NCBI GenBank assembly: GCA_001604565.1
Contig: LVBV01000016.1
Location: 90,174 to 154,173, forward strand
DNA from: Puniceicoccales bacterium Verruco_01
GTDB lineage: Bacteria > Verrucomicrobiota > Verrucomicrobiia > Opitutales > Oceanipulchritudinaceae
Length of the DNA stretch: 64,000 nucleotides
Reading direction: 5' to 3'
Made by a program: the position numbers and the translations under genes. Positions 40,479 to 49,956 of the stretch are shown here, piece after piece. The notes beneath the pieces were generated by a model, which worked only from the letters and a program-made list of their open reading frames with translations, was not told where the DNA came from and made no database searches. Within the stretch, counting starts at the first letter, position 1, and the number at the start of each line of letters is the position of its first letter.

Positions 40479-43202
40479 TTATACGTCCTCCTCTTTTTGA
40501 ACTTCCAGTACGTATTTTCCCTCGGGCAGCTTACGTAAAAGCGCCAGCAACTGCGCACCAGTGACTCCCTCGGTCGAAAGCCGTAGTATTCGCATCTTTG
40601 TTTGCCCCGTGATGCCCCATTGCTCTACCGTGCCTTGAAGGTTGAGTGGGGAATTGGCTGAAGACGTGAGCACATGCGGTGTTGTTGGCACGGTCGAGGT
40701 GATGCCACCGCCGCTTCCGGAATTTGAGTCGGTTCCGCCTGTTGGAAGCGATAGAGGCGGGAAGGGGGTGCTGCCGCCGAACAGACCGTTTGGAGTCATT
40801 GTTCCGCCAGGTGGCGGAGTCACTGTGCTTTCGCTTCCGTTTGCGGGAAGAAAAACTCCGCCTGTTGATGGTGTTGCAGATGGCAGATGCAGTGTGGTAG
40901 TGGCGAGATGAGTCCCTGTTACGTTTGCGAGCTTGCCACGAATGCGCTGGAGCGCGTCCGACTCGGTTTCGCCAGCGCCAGCTTGAACCCAATTGGAGCC
41001 GCGCAGGTTGAGCGCGATTAGGCCCCGTGCCACGAGGTGCTCAATGCAATCTTTTATGTCGGCTTCTCCAATCCAAGGGATGGAATGTTTACCGCCCGGG
41101 AGGGGTTCCTGAAGTTCTTTGAGAAGGTCTGCAACACTTGCATTCGTCTTGGCGAAGGATAACACCACTTCGTCAAACTCTTCAGGGATGAAATGGGATT
41201 CCTTGATTGTGGTCTGGATTGCTTGCGGAATCTGTGAACCCTGCTTGCCGTGTTTGTCGAAGGCGAACTGGCAGTTTGATGGTGTGGCAAAATCCCAGAT
41301 GTCGAGAATAGCGAAGGCCGTGAAGCGTCCCTTGAGTTTGGCCGTAACGTCGCGCTCAAACTTAACTTGTAGGGCACCAAATTCCTTATCGGTGTCTTTC
41401 CACTCCATTGCGAGCTTAGCAGCGCGAGCGTCGATGATAACGTCAGGATCAACGTAGAAATTGGTCGAACCTTCTGTTGGGAGAAGAAAGCGTATGGTAT
41501 TTCGTTTGGAGGATAAATGTTTCGCCAGCCAGCGTCCAAGCGTAGCATTCTTATTGTCGGGAAACTCTGGAAGCACAATCAATGGGATTCGGTTATCCCA
41601 TGCTTGCGGTTGCGATTCCGGAGGAAGCTCTGACCATGGGTCGTTCTCCCAGTTGCGGCGCAGAACGATAACCCGGAACGGAGAAGTGTCCATCCCTGCC
41701 AGGATGCTATGAAGGAGTTTCGAGAGGAACTCCACATCCTTGCCGTCGGCAAATAGCTTATTATTGCGGGCGTTGGCGAGTAGTTTTGTTTCGTTGTTTT
41801 CTTCGTTCTTGAAGACGAGCCGGTCGCCGATTTCGTGCAGATTAAAACTGCCCTCGCGGATACGAGTTAGTTCCACTCGGAACACATTTTCATCAATAGG
41901 CTTATTGCGCGTGATATCAATTTGCAGGTCGCTGGGATGTGCTCCAGTCAAGCGATCCACAGTAAGGGATCGAAGCCACAGGGCACTTATAATCTCGGCG
42001 GCGTGTGGAACCTCTGTGGTGGGGTTGGTTACTGTATTGTTGACGTTTTCGAGATTACGAAGCGCACGCTCACGCAGGTCGCGGTGAACTTGATTGGCGA
42101 CGCTATCAATCAGCGAACCTACCGCGCTTTTGTCATTGTCTATTCTGAAATCGGCTGCGGTGAGCACAGGACTGACGTCGCCAGCGACCTTAAAGGTTTC
42201 GACGAGCAGCTTGATTAAATCGCGGGTTTCTTGTGCTTCCGTGGCCATAAGCACTTGGTCATCGAGTAGTTGGAGAAGCTTAGGTGAGAACGGCCACGCT
42301 TCAATGAATTCACCTCTCTCCTTTTCGATATCGGGCTGAGGCACTTGGCGAATACGGCACGACTCACAGAAATGAACGTCAAGGCAGTCGGCAATGTCGG
42401 ATTCAGGAATGTTAAACCGATTTTCGAAGATGCGATAGAGTAAGAGGCGTCGCCGGTCTCGTTTTACGTGAGGCCCTGTGAAGTCGACAATCACTGGGTC
42501 AACGCGATGCACCTGTTGATAAGCATCTGTGCTTCCGTCACGAACCGAGAGAATCAGTGCTAGCTTGTCAGGGTGTGAGTTCGCAACCTCGCTAAGCGTC
42601 TGGATGAAGTTGAAGGCCCAATTCCTGTGTGGGTATTGTTTTGTGTTTGTAAGGCCATCAAACCACGTCTGAAACTCGTCAAGAATCAGCACTGTAGGCG
42701 TGTGATTAACCAAGGCGAGCACGTCTTGATCACTTGGAATGTTGGTTCCGCGAGCGGTCCATTGCCCCTTGACGAACTGACCGTTCGGATGCTGGTCCCA
42801 GAGAAGATCCCAGAGGTGTTTATATCTCTGGTAGTGCATGGCCTCTGCAATAACATGGAAGCCTTGTCGAAAATTGAGTTTAGCGATAGAAGTATCATTT
42901 AGGCGTTTTGCCCAATAGTCCCGCCAATTGACAGCGGCGGTATGATTGCTCAATAAGTGAAATGCCGCCGCCATCATGTGCGATTTACCTTGGCCACGCC
43001 CACCCTTGAGCACAACTGTCTTTGTCTGGTCAGGTTGCAGAGCTTCGACCATACGAAGTAAGTCGATAGATGGATATGTGATGTCGAGGAACTGCTCAGC
43101 CGGACGCTCAATGGCACCGTTTTTCTTGGCATCGCGTAGTTCAATGACGGTGCCCTTGAGGGTTTTCCCTCGAAATTCTGGGCGGAGGACAAGATTCAGC
43201 AT
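40479..43202 (-). CDS. DUF499/BrxC-PglY-like large P-loop ATPase
   Basis: 907 residues from ATG 43202, chosen for the GAGGAG ribosome binding site 7 bp upstream; a TTG at 43217 is the alternative. Walker A VVLKGGRGQGKSHMM near residue 70, Walker B TVLILDEFQTWFDGL near 155 and ALILSVRDGS as sensor 1. The C-terminal third is a Gly/Pro/Thr-rich linker followed by a short conserved tail (TKMRILRLSTEGVTGAQLLALLRKLP). It corresponds to the ATPases (BrxC/PglY, DUF499) at the centre of BREX-type complexes. Confidence 0.87.
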   Translation of the reverse strand: MLNLVLRPEFRGKTLKGTVIELRDAKKNGAIERPAEQFLDITYPSIDLLRMVEALQPDQTKTVVLKGGRGQGKSHMMAAAFHLLSNHTAAVNWRDYWAKRLNDTSIAKLNFRQGFHVIAEAMHYQRYKHLWDLLWDQHPNGQFVKGQWTARGTNIPSDQDVLALVNHTPTVLILDEFQTWFDGLTNTKQYPHRNWAFNFIQTLSEVANSHPDKLALILSVRDGSTDAYQQVHRVDPVIVDFTGPHVKRDRRRLLLYRIFENRFNIPESDIADCLDVHFCESCRIRQVPQPDIEKERGEFIEAWPFSPKLLQLLDDQVLMATEAQETRDLIKLLVETFKVAGDVSPVLTAADFRIDNDKSAVGSLIDSVANQVHRDLRERALRNLENVNNTVTNPTTEVPHAAEIISALWLRSLTVDRLTGAHPSDLQIDITRNKPIDENVFRVELTRIREGSFNLHEIGDRLVFKNEENNETKLLANARNNKLFADGKDVEFLSKLLHSILAGMDTSPFRVIVLRRNWENDPWSELPPESQPQAWDNRIPLIVLPEFPDNKNATLGRWLAKHLSSKRNTIRFLLPTEGSTNFYVDPDVIIDARAAKLAMEWKDTDKEFGALQVKFERDVTAKLKGRFTAFAILDIWDFATPSNCQFAFDKHGKQGSQIPQAIQTTIKESHFIPEEFDEVVLSFAKTNASVADLLKELQEPLPGGKHSIPWIGEADIKDCIEHLVARGLIALNLRGSNWVQAGAGETESDALQRIRGKLANVTGTHLATTTLHLPSATPSTGGVFLPANGSESTVTPPPGGTMTPNGLFGGSTPFPPLSLPTGGTDSNSGSGGGITSTVPTTPHVLTSSANSPLNLQGTVEQWGITGQTKMRILRLSTEGVTGAQLLALLRKLPEGKYVLEVQKEEDV

Positions 43203-43206
43203 GTTT

Positions 43207-43872
43207 TCACTCCTCAAAGGTTAGCTTATGATCGCAATTGAAAGCTTGTTTGATTGTTCTGACCAGATCAACGCTGGCTACTATACTGACCATGTGGCTC
43301 AAGCAATTTGAAGTGCTTGAGTCTGAGAAAGGAATGACAATCATGACGTTTGCGCATCTGAGCCGATCGCGAATTATTTCGGATGTGATGCGGGTCTTTT
43401 CGATGTCGCGATGGACGTTGAACTTGCATTCTAGGGCGATCCGTTTGCCTTCGCGTTCAATAAGAAAGTCGGTTGAGATTAGGCCCTCGCAGTAATCCTG
43501 CTTCGCCTCGATGCCTGCCTTGGCCAGCTCCCTTGCAACGGAGTTCTTGAACGAAATGGACTGTGTCTTGATCTCCAAGAACCGCTCACAGCGGGCAACT
43601 TCCTCGCGACGGCTTTGATCATCTTCGACGATCAATTCTTCTGGAACACCGTCAAGGATGTTAGCATAGGCCCGAAGGATCGACTGCTCTTCTTCTCGGG
43701 TTTCGCAAAGCCGTTTCATAAGGCGGCTCAACGTCACCTGCCGGGGACGACTGGAGCCAGTGAGAATGCGGCTGATAGACGCGGGTGTGAGTCCTGTGTC
43801 ACCAGCCAATTGGACACCGGTGATGGCTTTCCCTTCCATGAGCTGACGAATGGCATCTCCCAACGTCTTCAT
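43207..43872 (-). CDS. XRE-type HTH protein with PD-(D/E)XK nuclease-like domain
   Basis: 221 residues. N-terminal HTH: IRQLMEGKAITGVQLAGDTGLTPASISRILTGSSRPR (residues 8-44). The C-terminal half has DFLIEREGKRIALECKFNVHRD, the D-x(n)-E-x-K pattern of restriction-type nucleases, then MIVIPFSDSS. It is the first gene of the defence operon, 4 bp before the ATPase start. Likely autoregulator; the nuclease fold may act as sensor or as effector when phage DNA is present. Confidence 0.8.
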   Translation of the reverse strand: MKTLGDAIRQLMEGKAITGVQLAGDTGLTPASISRILTGSSRPRQVTLSRLMKRLCETREEEQSILRAYANILDGVPEELIVEDDQSRREEVARCERFLEIKTQSISFKNSVARELAKAGIEAKQDYCEGLISTDFLIEREGKRIALECKFNVHRDIEKTRITSEIIRDRLRCANVMIVIPFSDSSTSNCLSHMVSIVASVDLVRTIKQAFNCDHKLTFEE

Positions 43873-43989
43873 GCTGGAGTTGTCTCACGGATTATAGAGT
43901 AACGTCAATGCATTTAGTTTCATGCAATGTCGCAAGTGATACGGAAGAGAAGCAAATTGTGCTTTTTTTCAATTGAATGCATGATCTGG

Positions 43990-44264
43990 ACGACAGCGCA
44001 ACGCGATGCACGCGGTAATCGAGAACCTCAACGGTCTCTTGGTGCTGCTTGACATGAAATGGGCCGTGGGAGAACGTCCCGCCTTCTCCCGCTGCGGCGT
44101 AAGCGGCATCGTCCGTGCCAGGCCCCGACGCCTCGAAAATGAGGAAAGCGGGCATGAAAACCTCCAGCAAACGCATGTTTACGCACGAATAGAGTCGTCA
44201 AACGGCAGCGTTTTGAGAAGCTGGTAGCACGGCAACGCTGGAAAGGGACTTTTTCAGCGGACTG
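43990..44264 (+). mobile_element. Remnant of the same IS family
   Basis: 44006-44080 encodes MHAV-ENLNGLLVLLDMKWAVGER, matching the transposase at 5645-6763, and the inverted-repeat end ACTTTTTCAGCGGACTG stands at 44248-44264. Most of the IS is gone and frames are broken. It separates the BREX-like operon from the AAA+/subtilase pair. The 117 bases before it (43873-43989) should carry the promoter of the leftward operon; nothing else is seen there. Confidence 0.7.
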
Positions 44265-44368
44265 TTACCCTCCAGAATCCAAAACTCCGCGCCGCCCGGG
44301 ACCTGCTTCTACCCAAACTGATGAACGGCGAGATTGCGGTTTTGTACGTAGTCAATCATATTTGCATC

Positions 44369-45334
44369 ATGGCCACCGCCGAACAGCTCAAGACCTTGAT
44401 CCGATCTCACTTCAGTGAGGAATCGGAGCGCTTCTTCACGGCTGCACTCCAAGTGGCCGCGCACGAGGCCGGTCAGGGCCATGCCGCACTTGCTCGGGAA
44501 ATCCGCGACTTGGTGGATCGTGCACGTCAGGACGAGGCTAAGCCAATCATTCTTCATCTGCCGCCCGATCTGCAAGGTCTCGTGCGGACGGAACATCCAG
44601 AGGTCAAAATGACGTCCATTGTTCTTCCTGCCGAACTGATGGATCGCCTGAAACGGGTGTTGTTCGAATACCGCCAACAGGAAAAGCTGAAGCAGCACGG
44701 CCTGAGCAACCGCCGAAAATTGCTCCTCACCGGTCCTGCGGGCACCGGCAAGACTCTTACGGCAAAGGGGTTGGCCTACGAACTTCGCCTGCCTCTTTAC
44801 GTGGTTCAGGTGGACCGACTGGTGACGAAGTTTATGGGCGAGACCAGTGCCAAGTTGCGCCAGATATTTGACATTATAGCCCAAGAGAAGGGCGTCTATC
44901 TCTTCGATGAATTTGATGCCATAGGTGGAGGACGTTCCCTCGACAACGATGTGGGGGAAATGCGCCGCGTGTTGAGCGCGCTGCTGCAGTTCATTGAGCA
45001 GGATACTTCGGATAGCCTGATTGTTGCAGCGACCAATTGCCCCGAACTCTTGGATCGGGCATTATTCCGCCGATTTGACGATGTTATCCAGTATGGTCTC
45101 CCAAGCGGAGAAGCCCGCAGACGGCTCATTGGAAATACACTAGGGACGTTCATCAAAAAGTCATTTGGCTGGAAACTTGCCCTTGCCGAAAGCGAAGGCC
45201 TGAGTAGCGCCGATATCGACCTTGCGTGCCTTGACGCACTCAAGAACGCCGTTCTGGCCGACAGCAACACTGTGGATGCCAAAGATGTGGCGGAATCTCT
45301 ACGCCACCGCCGTCAGGCTCATCCAGCCAAGTAA
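44369..45334 (+). CDS. AAA+ ATPase paired with a subtilase
   Basis: 321 residues from ATG 44369. Walker A LLLTGPAGTGKTLTAKGLA (near 118), pore-loop-like FMGETSAKLRQIF, Walker B GVYLFDEFDAIGGGR, sensor 1 IVAATNCPE, arginine finger ALFRRFDD. The N-terminal 90 residues are helical and may bind the partner. This 'classic clade' AAA+ resembles a protein unfoldase or remodeller. It is followed 8 bp later by a subtilisin-like protease. ATPase/S8 protease pairs recur in defence islands, but the trigger and target here are unknown. Confidence 0.87.
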   Translation: MATAEQLKTLIRSHFSEESERFFTAALQVAAHEAGQGHAALAREIRDLVDRARQDEAKPIILHLPPDLQGLVRTEHPEVKMTSIVLPAELMDRLKRVLFEYRQQEKLKQHGLSNRRKLLLTGPAGTGKTLTAKGLAYELRLPLYVVQVDRLVTKFMGETSAKLRQIFDIIAQEKGVYLFDEFDAIGGGRSLDNDVGEMRRVLSALLQFIEQDTSDSLIVAATNCPELLDRALFRRFDDVIQYGLPSGEARRRLIGNTLGTFIKKSFGWKLALAESEGLSSADIDLACLDALKNAVLADSNTVDAKDVAESLRHRRQAHPAK

Positions 45335-45342
45335 CATTCATC

Positions 45343-47829
45343 ATGCCGGAAGAACGTTACCCCCATCTCTTTCTCTCCGGCCCTACGGAGACTCAGGGCT
45401 TCACCAGTGTCAATCAGGGTGGCAGCTCTCCTCGCTTGCCAAGCCGTCCTTCGCGCTCTTCTCATGCGGCGGCTCTAGAAGCTAAGTTGATCCAAGCCTG
45501 GGCCCAAGCTGGAAGCCAACAAGCAGCATCCGTGAACACAAGAGATGGATGCTATTTGGAGTTTCGCAGTGCTCCCGAATCAGATCTCGCACTCAAAAGT
45601 CTCGAAAACAGACCAAGTGGTATTCGTCTTTGCAAAGTTTCACAAGTTGAAGCGGAAGATGGCCGGATCGAAAGTCGGGCGCTTGTTTTCATACCAGCAG
45701 ACAAGTGCTCCCACTTTATCAATAAGTTCCGGCAATACGGTCAAGAAATTCGAGAAGGAAGAAAGAACCCTGACAATCAGCCTCTCGTAGCTCCCATAGA
45801 GGACATTGTTGCTGCGGTGCTTCGGAATTTTTGGACAGACGAATGCCACCCTTTACCGGGAGAGAACGCGGACTGGATCGAAGTCTGGATTGCAGCCAAT
45901 GGAGAAGACACGGTCGCCACGTTTCGTTCGACCCTCAGCACCGTCGGTATCGAGGAACACCCCGATCACCCTTTGCTGCGGTTTCCCGAGCGGGCGGTGG
46001 TTCTGGTTCGAGCGAATGCGACTCAGTTGGGTGCTTTGATCGAGGCATCCGATCTGGTCTGCGAATTACGGGCAGCACGGGAGATCCCGACCCATATCAT
46101 GGACTGGGAGAACCGGGATCAGGCAGCACTTTGCCAACATCTCGTTGACAGGTTACGAGTCCCTGAGGACGTGGACATCGCCGTTTGCATTCTCGACACC
46201 GGGGTGAACAACGGTCACCCGCTGTTGCGTCCTATTCTGGCCGACGATGATCTTCATAGCCTCAAACCACAGTGGGGGCTGCACGACAGCCGGGGCCACG
46301 GCACATTGATGGCTGGCTTGGCAGCGTATGGTGACCTTCAAGCCGCAGTGGAGTCAAATGAGCCCGTCTCGATTACGCACATTCTCGAATCCTCAAAAAT
46401 CCTTCCACCACCTCCGGCAGAGAACCCAAAACACTTATGGGGACATGTTACTGTCCAGGGTGCGAGCCGTGCCGAGATACAAGTGGGGCATCGGAAGCGT
46501 ATTTTCGTTCTTCCGGTAACATCGCCCGAGACGAGAAATGCCGGGCACCCTACCTCGTGGTCTGCTGCATTGGATGACATGGCGTCGGGATCGGATGACA
46601 GCCGCAAACGCTTGATCGTTGTTAGCGCGGGAAATGTTACGGAAGGTTATGAGAATTATCCGACCGAGAATTTGACCAATCAGGTTCATGATCCCGCGCA
46701 GGCTTGGAATGTGCTGACGGTAGGAGCCTACACGCAGAAATGGCAGATCACGACGGGAAGCTATGAAGGCCATCGACCTATTGCCGAACCCGGTCAACTT
46801 TCACCCTTTAGCACAACATCGTATCTGTGGGATGATGGACTCTGGCCCATCAAGCCGGAGATTGTAATGGAGGGTGGCAACAGGGCCATGAGTCCTGAAG
46901 GTGCTTCGAGCGATCCCGAAGACCTGCGACTGATCTCAACGTGCAAGGACTTTCACCGCACCCACTTCTGGCCCTTTGAGGCTACTAGCGCAGCTTCTGC
47001 TCAAGCCGCTTGGATGGCGGCACGGATTCAGGCTGCGTATGCTGAGCTATGGCCTGAGACGGTTCGGGGATTGATGGTGCATTCAGCGCGATGGACTGAC
47101 GCGATGAGAGGGCAGTTTTTTCAGGGAGACACTGATAAACAGCGTTGGCGGAATCTCGTGCGCGTCTGCGGTTACGGTGTGCCAGACCTCCTCAGGGCGA
47201 TTTCGTGTGTGAGCAATTCACTGACTCTGGTCGCGGAAGGGGAATTGCAGCCGTTTGAGCATCGGGATGGCCGAGCGCGCACAAAAGACATGGATGTCTA
47301 TGAACTTCCGTGGCCAAAAGACGAACTTATGCGCCTTGGCGAAACGATGTTGCGTATGAGGGTAACACTTTCCTACTTCATCGAACCGGGCCCCGGAGAG
47401 GTCGGATGGAAAGACCGCTATCGCTACGCGTCGCATGGGCTCCGGTTCGCAGTATGTGCGCCCGGCGATGACATGGAAGTTTTCGTCAAGAGTATCAACA
47501 AGCAGGCACGAGATGAGGAGGAGGGTAAACCTGATACCGATGGTTCTGCTAGACACTGGCAATTGGGCTCGAAATTGCGAAGCACCGGTTCAATACATTC
47601 CGATATTTGGGAGGGGCGAGCAGCCGATCTCGCTACCTCCAACCTCATCGCAGTCCGCCCTGTCATTGGTTGGTGGCGAGAGCGTCACCATCTGGGAAAA
47701 GTAAATAGGAGGACCCGATATGCTTTGATCGTCTCCATTGAGACGCCGGGTATCGCGTCGAACATTTATGCTGTTGTCGCAGCCAAGATCGGAATCCCGA
47801 CGCCAGTTACAATAGAAATCCCCGTCTGA
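45343..47829 (+). CDS. Subtilisin-like (S8) serine protease, cytosolic
   Basis: 828 residues with the full S8 triad: Asp285 in VCILDTGVNNGHP, His319 in DSRGHGTLMAGL, Ser549 in EATSAASAQAAW; VVSAGNV supplies the oxyanion-region Asn. No signal peptide is present, so it acts inside the cell. Residues 1-270 are a non-catalytic N-terminal region with no inhibitor-type propeptide that I recognise. The last 250 residues form a beta-rich domain (MRVTLSYFIEPGPGEVGW). Operonic with the AAA+ protein, which may feed substrates or gate activation. Most likely a defence or cell-suicide protease; that is inference. Confidence 0.88.
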   Translation: MPEERYPHLFLSGPTETQGFTSVNQGGSSPRLPSRPSRSSHAAALEAKLIQAWAQAGSQQAASVNTRDGCYLEFRSAPESDLALKSLENRPSGIRLCKVSQVEAEDGRIESRALVFIPADKCSHFINKFRQYGQEIREGRKNPDNQPLVAPIEDIVAAVLRNFWTDECHPLPGENADWIEVWIAANGEDTVATFRSTLSTVGIEEHPDHPLLRFPERAVVLVRANATQLGALIEASDLVCELRAAREIPTHIMDWENRDQAALCQHLVDRLRVPEDVDIAVCILDTGVNNGHPLLRPILADDDLHSLKPQWGLHDSRGHGTLMAGLAAYGDLQAAVESNEPVSITHILESSKILPPPPAENPKHLWGHVTVQGASRAEIQVGHRKRIFVLPVTSPETRNAGHPTSWSAALDDMASGSDDSRKRLIVVSAGNVTEGYENYPTENLTNQVHDPAQAWNVLTVGAYTQKWQITTGSYEGHRPIAEPGQLSPFSTTSYLWDDGLWPIKPEIVMEGGNRAMSPEGASSDPEDLRLISTCKDFHRTHFWPFEATSAASAQAAWMAARIQAAYAELWPETVRGLMVHSARWTDAMRGQFFQGDTDKQRWRNLVRVCGYGVPDLLRAISCVSNSLTLVAEGELQPFEHRDGRARTKDMDVYELPWPKDELMRLGETMLRMRVTLSYFIEPGPGEVGWKDRYRYASHGLRFAVCAPGDDMEVFVKSINKQARDEEEGKPDTDGSARHWQLGSKLRSTGSIHSDIWEGRAADLATSNLIAVRPVIGWWRERHHLGKVNRRTRYALIVSIETPGIASNIYAVVAAKIGIPTPVTIEIPV

Positions 47830-48249
47830 CCATGCCCTTCACTGACATCAACACTGAGGACTAAAGGGGGCGGAAACGGGAATCGTGATTGCTTGCCAAT
47901 GAGTTATGCGCACCTAGCGTATTTGGCTTGAAACCTCAGGTTATACTCTTTCTGACAATGCTGGCAGGCTGGATGAATCGGAGTTCGTCCCGCCGAGTGG
48001 GATCAGCGAATATGTCCAATGGGGAAACGATTCTTTGCGCTATCTTGCTGTGCGCCTTATTGCACGAGGGTGCATGAGGGTGCGCACCCTCATATTTGTG
48101 CTCTGGCGCGGTTGTCAAAAGGGTGGCACTGCACCCCGGATTTTGCTTTTCTTCCGCCGCTATTGGTGGCATTTTCTTTCATGTCCTAAGAACCTAACAA
48201 TCAAAGAAAAGCGCATTCTGTCTGGCAATTCGCCTTCGGCTTAACTTCC
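47830..48249. other. Gene-free interval before att core 2
   Basis: 420 bases with no supported gene. A local dyad, TGAGGGTGCGCACCCTCA (48072-48089), is seen. It probably holds the right end of element 1, including recombinase-binding sites, but no copy of the left-end repeat is present. Confidence 0.45.
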
Positions 48250-48271
48250 GGTTCAACTCCCGCCACCTCCA
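48250..48271 (+). other. att core 2 (exact copy of the ssrA 3' end)
   Basis: All 22 bases are identical to 2357-2378. The T-arm 5' strand is not restored (TTCCGG precedes it), so no RNA is encoded. This is the expected structure of the distal attachment site of an element inserted at ssrA. Confidence 0.75.
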
Positions 48272-48350
48272 GTGTGGGCAACATCGACGACACTTGCAAC
48301 GGGGATGCCTGCTCGCGGAAACGGCCCGGCGACTGGTCGAGCTGAAGGGG

Positions 48351-49466
48351 TTATGACTTTCCGCCGTTTTCGCGAACGAGCGGGAGCTGCACGAAGAACG
48401 AGGTGCCGAAACCCTCGTGGCTCGTGAACCAGACGCGGCCGCTCAGGTATTTTTCGGTGAAGAGTTTCACGCTGTAGGTGCCGATGCCGCGCCCGCGTCC
48501 CTTGGTCGAAAAGGAGCGTTCGAAGAGCTGTTGTTTGATCGCTTCCGGCATCACGGTGTCGTTGTGAACCTCGAAGAGAACCCCGCTGGAATCCTTCGTT
48601 GCCGAGAAACGTACGACACCGCCGGCCTTGCTGGCCTCGAAGGCATTCTTGATCAGATTGACCAATACTCGATTGAGCAGGCTGGCATCTGAGAGAATGG
48701 TGAGCGCGGTTTCCGGCTTGTGGATCTCCAGCCGTGCTTCGCCGCAGACATCGTTGTTGATGAAGAATCCGGCGCTGATGTCCATCATGTCGCCCACGCC
48801 GACCGGAACGGAGTCTGCAACGAGCGAGCCGTCTTCCGCACGGGCGAGGGCGCGCGCGGATGTGATATCCTCTCCCAGCTGGTGGGCGCAGCGGCGTGCC
48901 ATGTCGACAATCGACAGTTTTTCGTTCACGTCCGGCGAGGTGACGTCGAGCACATCCATGAGCCCCTCGATGCCGGCGACCGAGTTGAGCAGGTCGTGGA
49001 AGAACAATCTCTCCAGCACTTCGCGGCGTTTTTCGCTGGAAATATCAAGAAGCGTCACGGCGGTGTAGATCCTCCCGTCCTGTTCAAATGTGTTGGCCGA
49101 GAGCTTGAAGTCGAAGCTGCGGCCGTGCGCATTTCTCATCCGGCACTCGCTCTGCGAATGACCCGCTCTTTGTGCGTTCAGGATTCCGGCTTGAGTCTGG
49201 CAGGAGGAGCAGTGTCTCGTGTTGCCGCAAGTGGTGTGTTCGGCATGGGCGTGTTCGCAAAGAAGGACGTCTCCCGGCCTCTGGCCGATGACGACCTCCG
49301 CATCCTTGACGCCGGCGATTTCCGCCATCTGCCGGTTGGCGAATACGATTCGCCGTTCCGAGTTCAGCACCATGAAGAGCGCCGGTATGCTGTCCGCCAG
49401 CGGACCCAGCATGGAGGTCGCTTCAAAAGCCTGTGTGTCCGGTGCGTTCCTCATCTCTTCTTGCAT
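48351..49466 (-). CDS. PAS-domain sensor histidine kinase
   Basis: 371 residues, soluble. The PAS domain (ALFMVLNSERRIVFANRQMAEIAG) contains a Cys/His-rich insert, CEHAHAEHTTCGNTRHCSSC (near residues 75-94), that could bind metal, Fe-S or haem. The phosphoacceptor helix reads LFFHDLLNSVAGIEGLMDVL (His near 155). HATPase boxes follow: NLIKNAFEASKAGG (N), FSTKGRGRGIGTYSVKLF (G1/G2) and GFGTSFFVQLP. No response regulator is adjacent. It lies between att cores 2 and 3, so it may be host DNA or a minor element. Confidence 0.88.
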   Translation of the reverse strand: MQEEMRNAPDTQAFEATSMLGPLADSIPALFMVLNSERRIVFANRQMAEIAGVKDAEVVIGQRPGDVLLCEHAHAEHTTCGNTRHCSSCQTQAGILNAQRAGHSQSECRMRNAHGRSFDFKLSANTFEQDGRIYTAVTLLDISSEKRREVLERLFFHDLLNSVAGIEGLMDVLDVTSPDVNEKLSIVDMARRCAHQLGEDITSARALARAEDGSLVADSVPVGVGDMMDISAGFFINNDVCGEARLEIHKPETALTILSDASLLNRVLVNLIKNAFEASKAGGVVRFSATKDSSGVLFEVHNDTVMPEAIKQQLFERSFSTKGRGRGIGTYSVKLFTEKYLSGRVWFTSHEGFGTSFFVQLPLVRENGGKS

Positions 49467-49583
49467 TGTAAAATCCCTTGTTAACTAGAATCTTGCCACG
49501 GGCGGGACTGCTGTCAAACGGATGAACCAAAGGAATCTTCCCGTCTGTCTGACTGGTGTTGTTTTTGCAACAAGTGGAAGAGC

Positions 49584-49820
49584 GTGCCGGTGTTTCGTTT
49601 CCTGGCCCAAGACGGGTCACCTCGCGTCGAGCGACCAGTGGAGCGACCCCATCAGGGCATCGAGAACCGGATCATAGAACCGGAGGCGCAAACCTACCGG
49701 AATACGGGTGAAATCGTAAAACGCGCACGGCTCGGAGGGCTGCTCAACTACTACTACCGGGCGGATGATCCGAGTGTGGGGGATGGACCCGACAGAAAGG
49801 AGGGAAAAGCAGCGGCTTGA
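49584..49820 (+). pseudogene. C-terminal remnant of an rve-type transposase
   Basis: The frame reads VERPHQGIENRIIEPEAQTYRN, then VKRARLGGLLNYYYRAD, the ending of integrase-core transposases (ERPHQG-x-N near the catalytic Glu, then RLGGLL-x-YYR). The upstream half of the gene is missing. It sits 140 bp before the third att core, with a right-half copy of the palindromic repeat (about 49862-49883) in between. 49821-49956 holds nothing else I can assign. Confidence 0.5.
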
Positions 49821-49956
49821 GGCTCGTAAACGATGCAAAACGGAGACTCGGCAGATACGCGAACGCTACTGGAATCGACTCAAAGGTATTAACTTTGCCT
49901 AAACTGGCAAATTGGCAAGTTGCTTAATCATTGAAAATTAGCGACTTGCGGAACGT

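Larger units (their letters stand above)
2379..48271. mobile_element. Integrative element 1 (ssrA-inserted, phage-derived, large cargo)
   Basis: Bounded on the left by the ssrA 3' end and on the right by an exact 22-bp copy of that end (48250-48271). It encodes a tyrosine recombinase (8101-9129), a truncated second recombinase, phage-type modules, a phage tail fragment, several toxin-antitoxin pairs, a metabolic block and a BREX-like operon. The gene mosaic and two IS traces indicate a composite, probably decayed prophage or satellite that accumulated cargo. An alternative right boundary is the third core at 49957-49977. Boundaries are inferred from repeats only. Confidence 0.6.

Noticed and set aside
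48072..48089. Dyad TGAGGGTGCGCACCCTCA as a terminator of the subtilase operon
   Set aside because: No T-run follows and it lies about 240 bp after the stop; function unclear.
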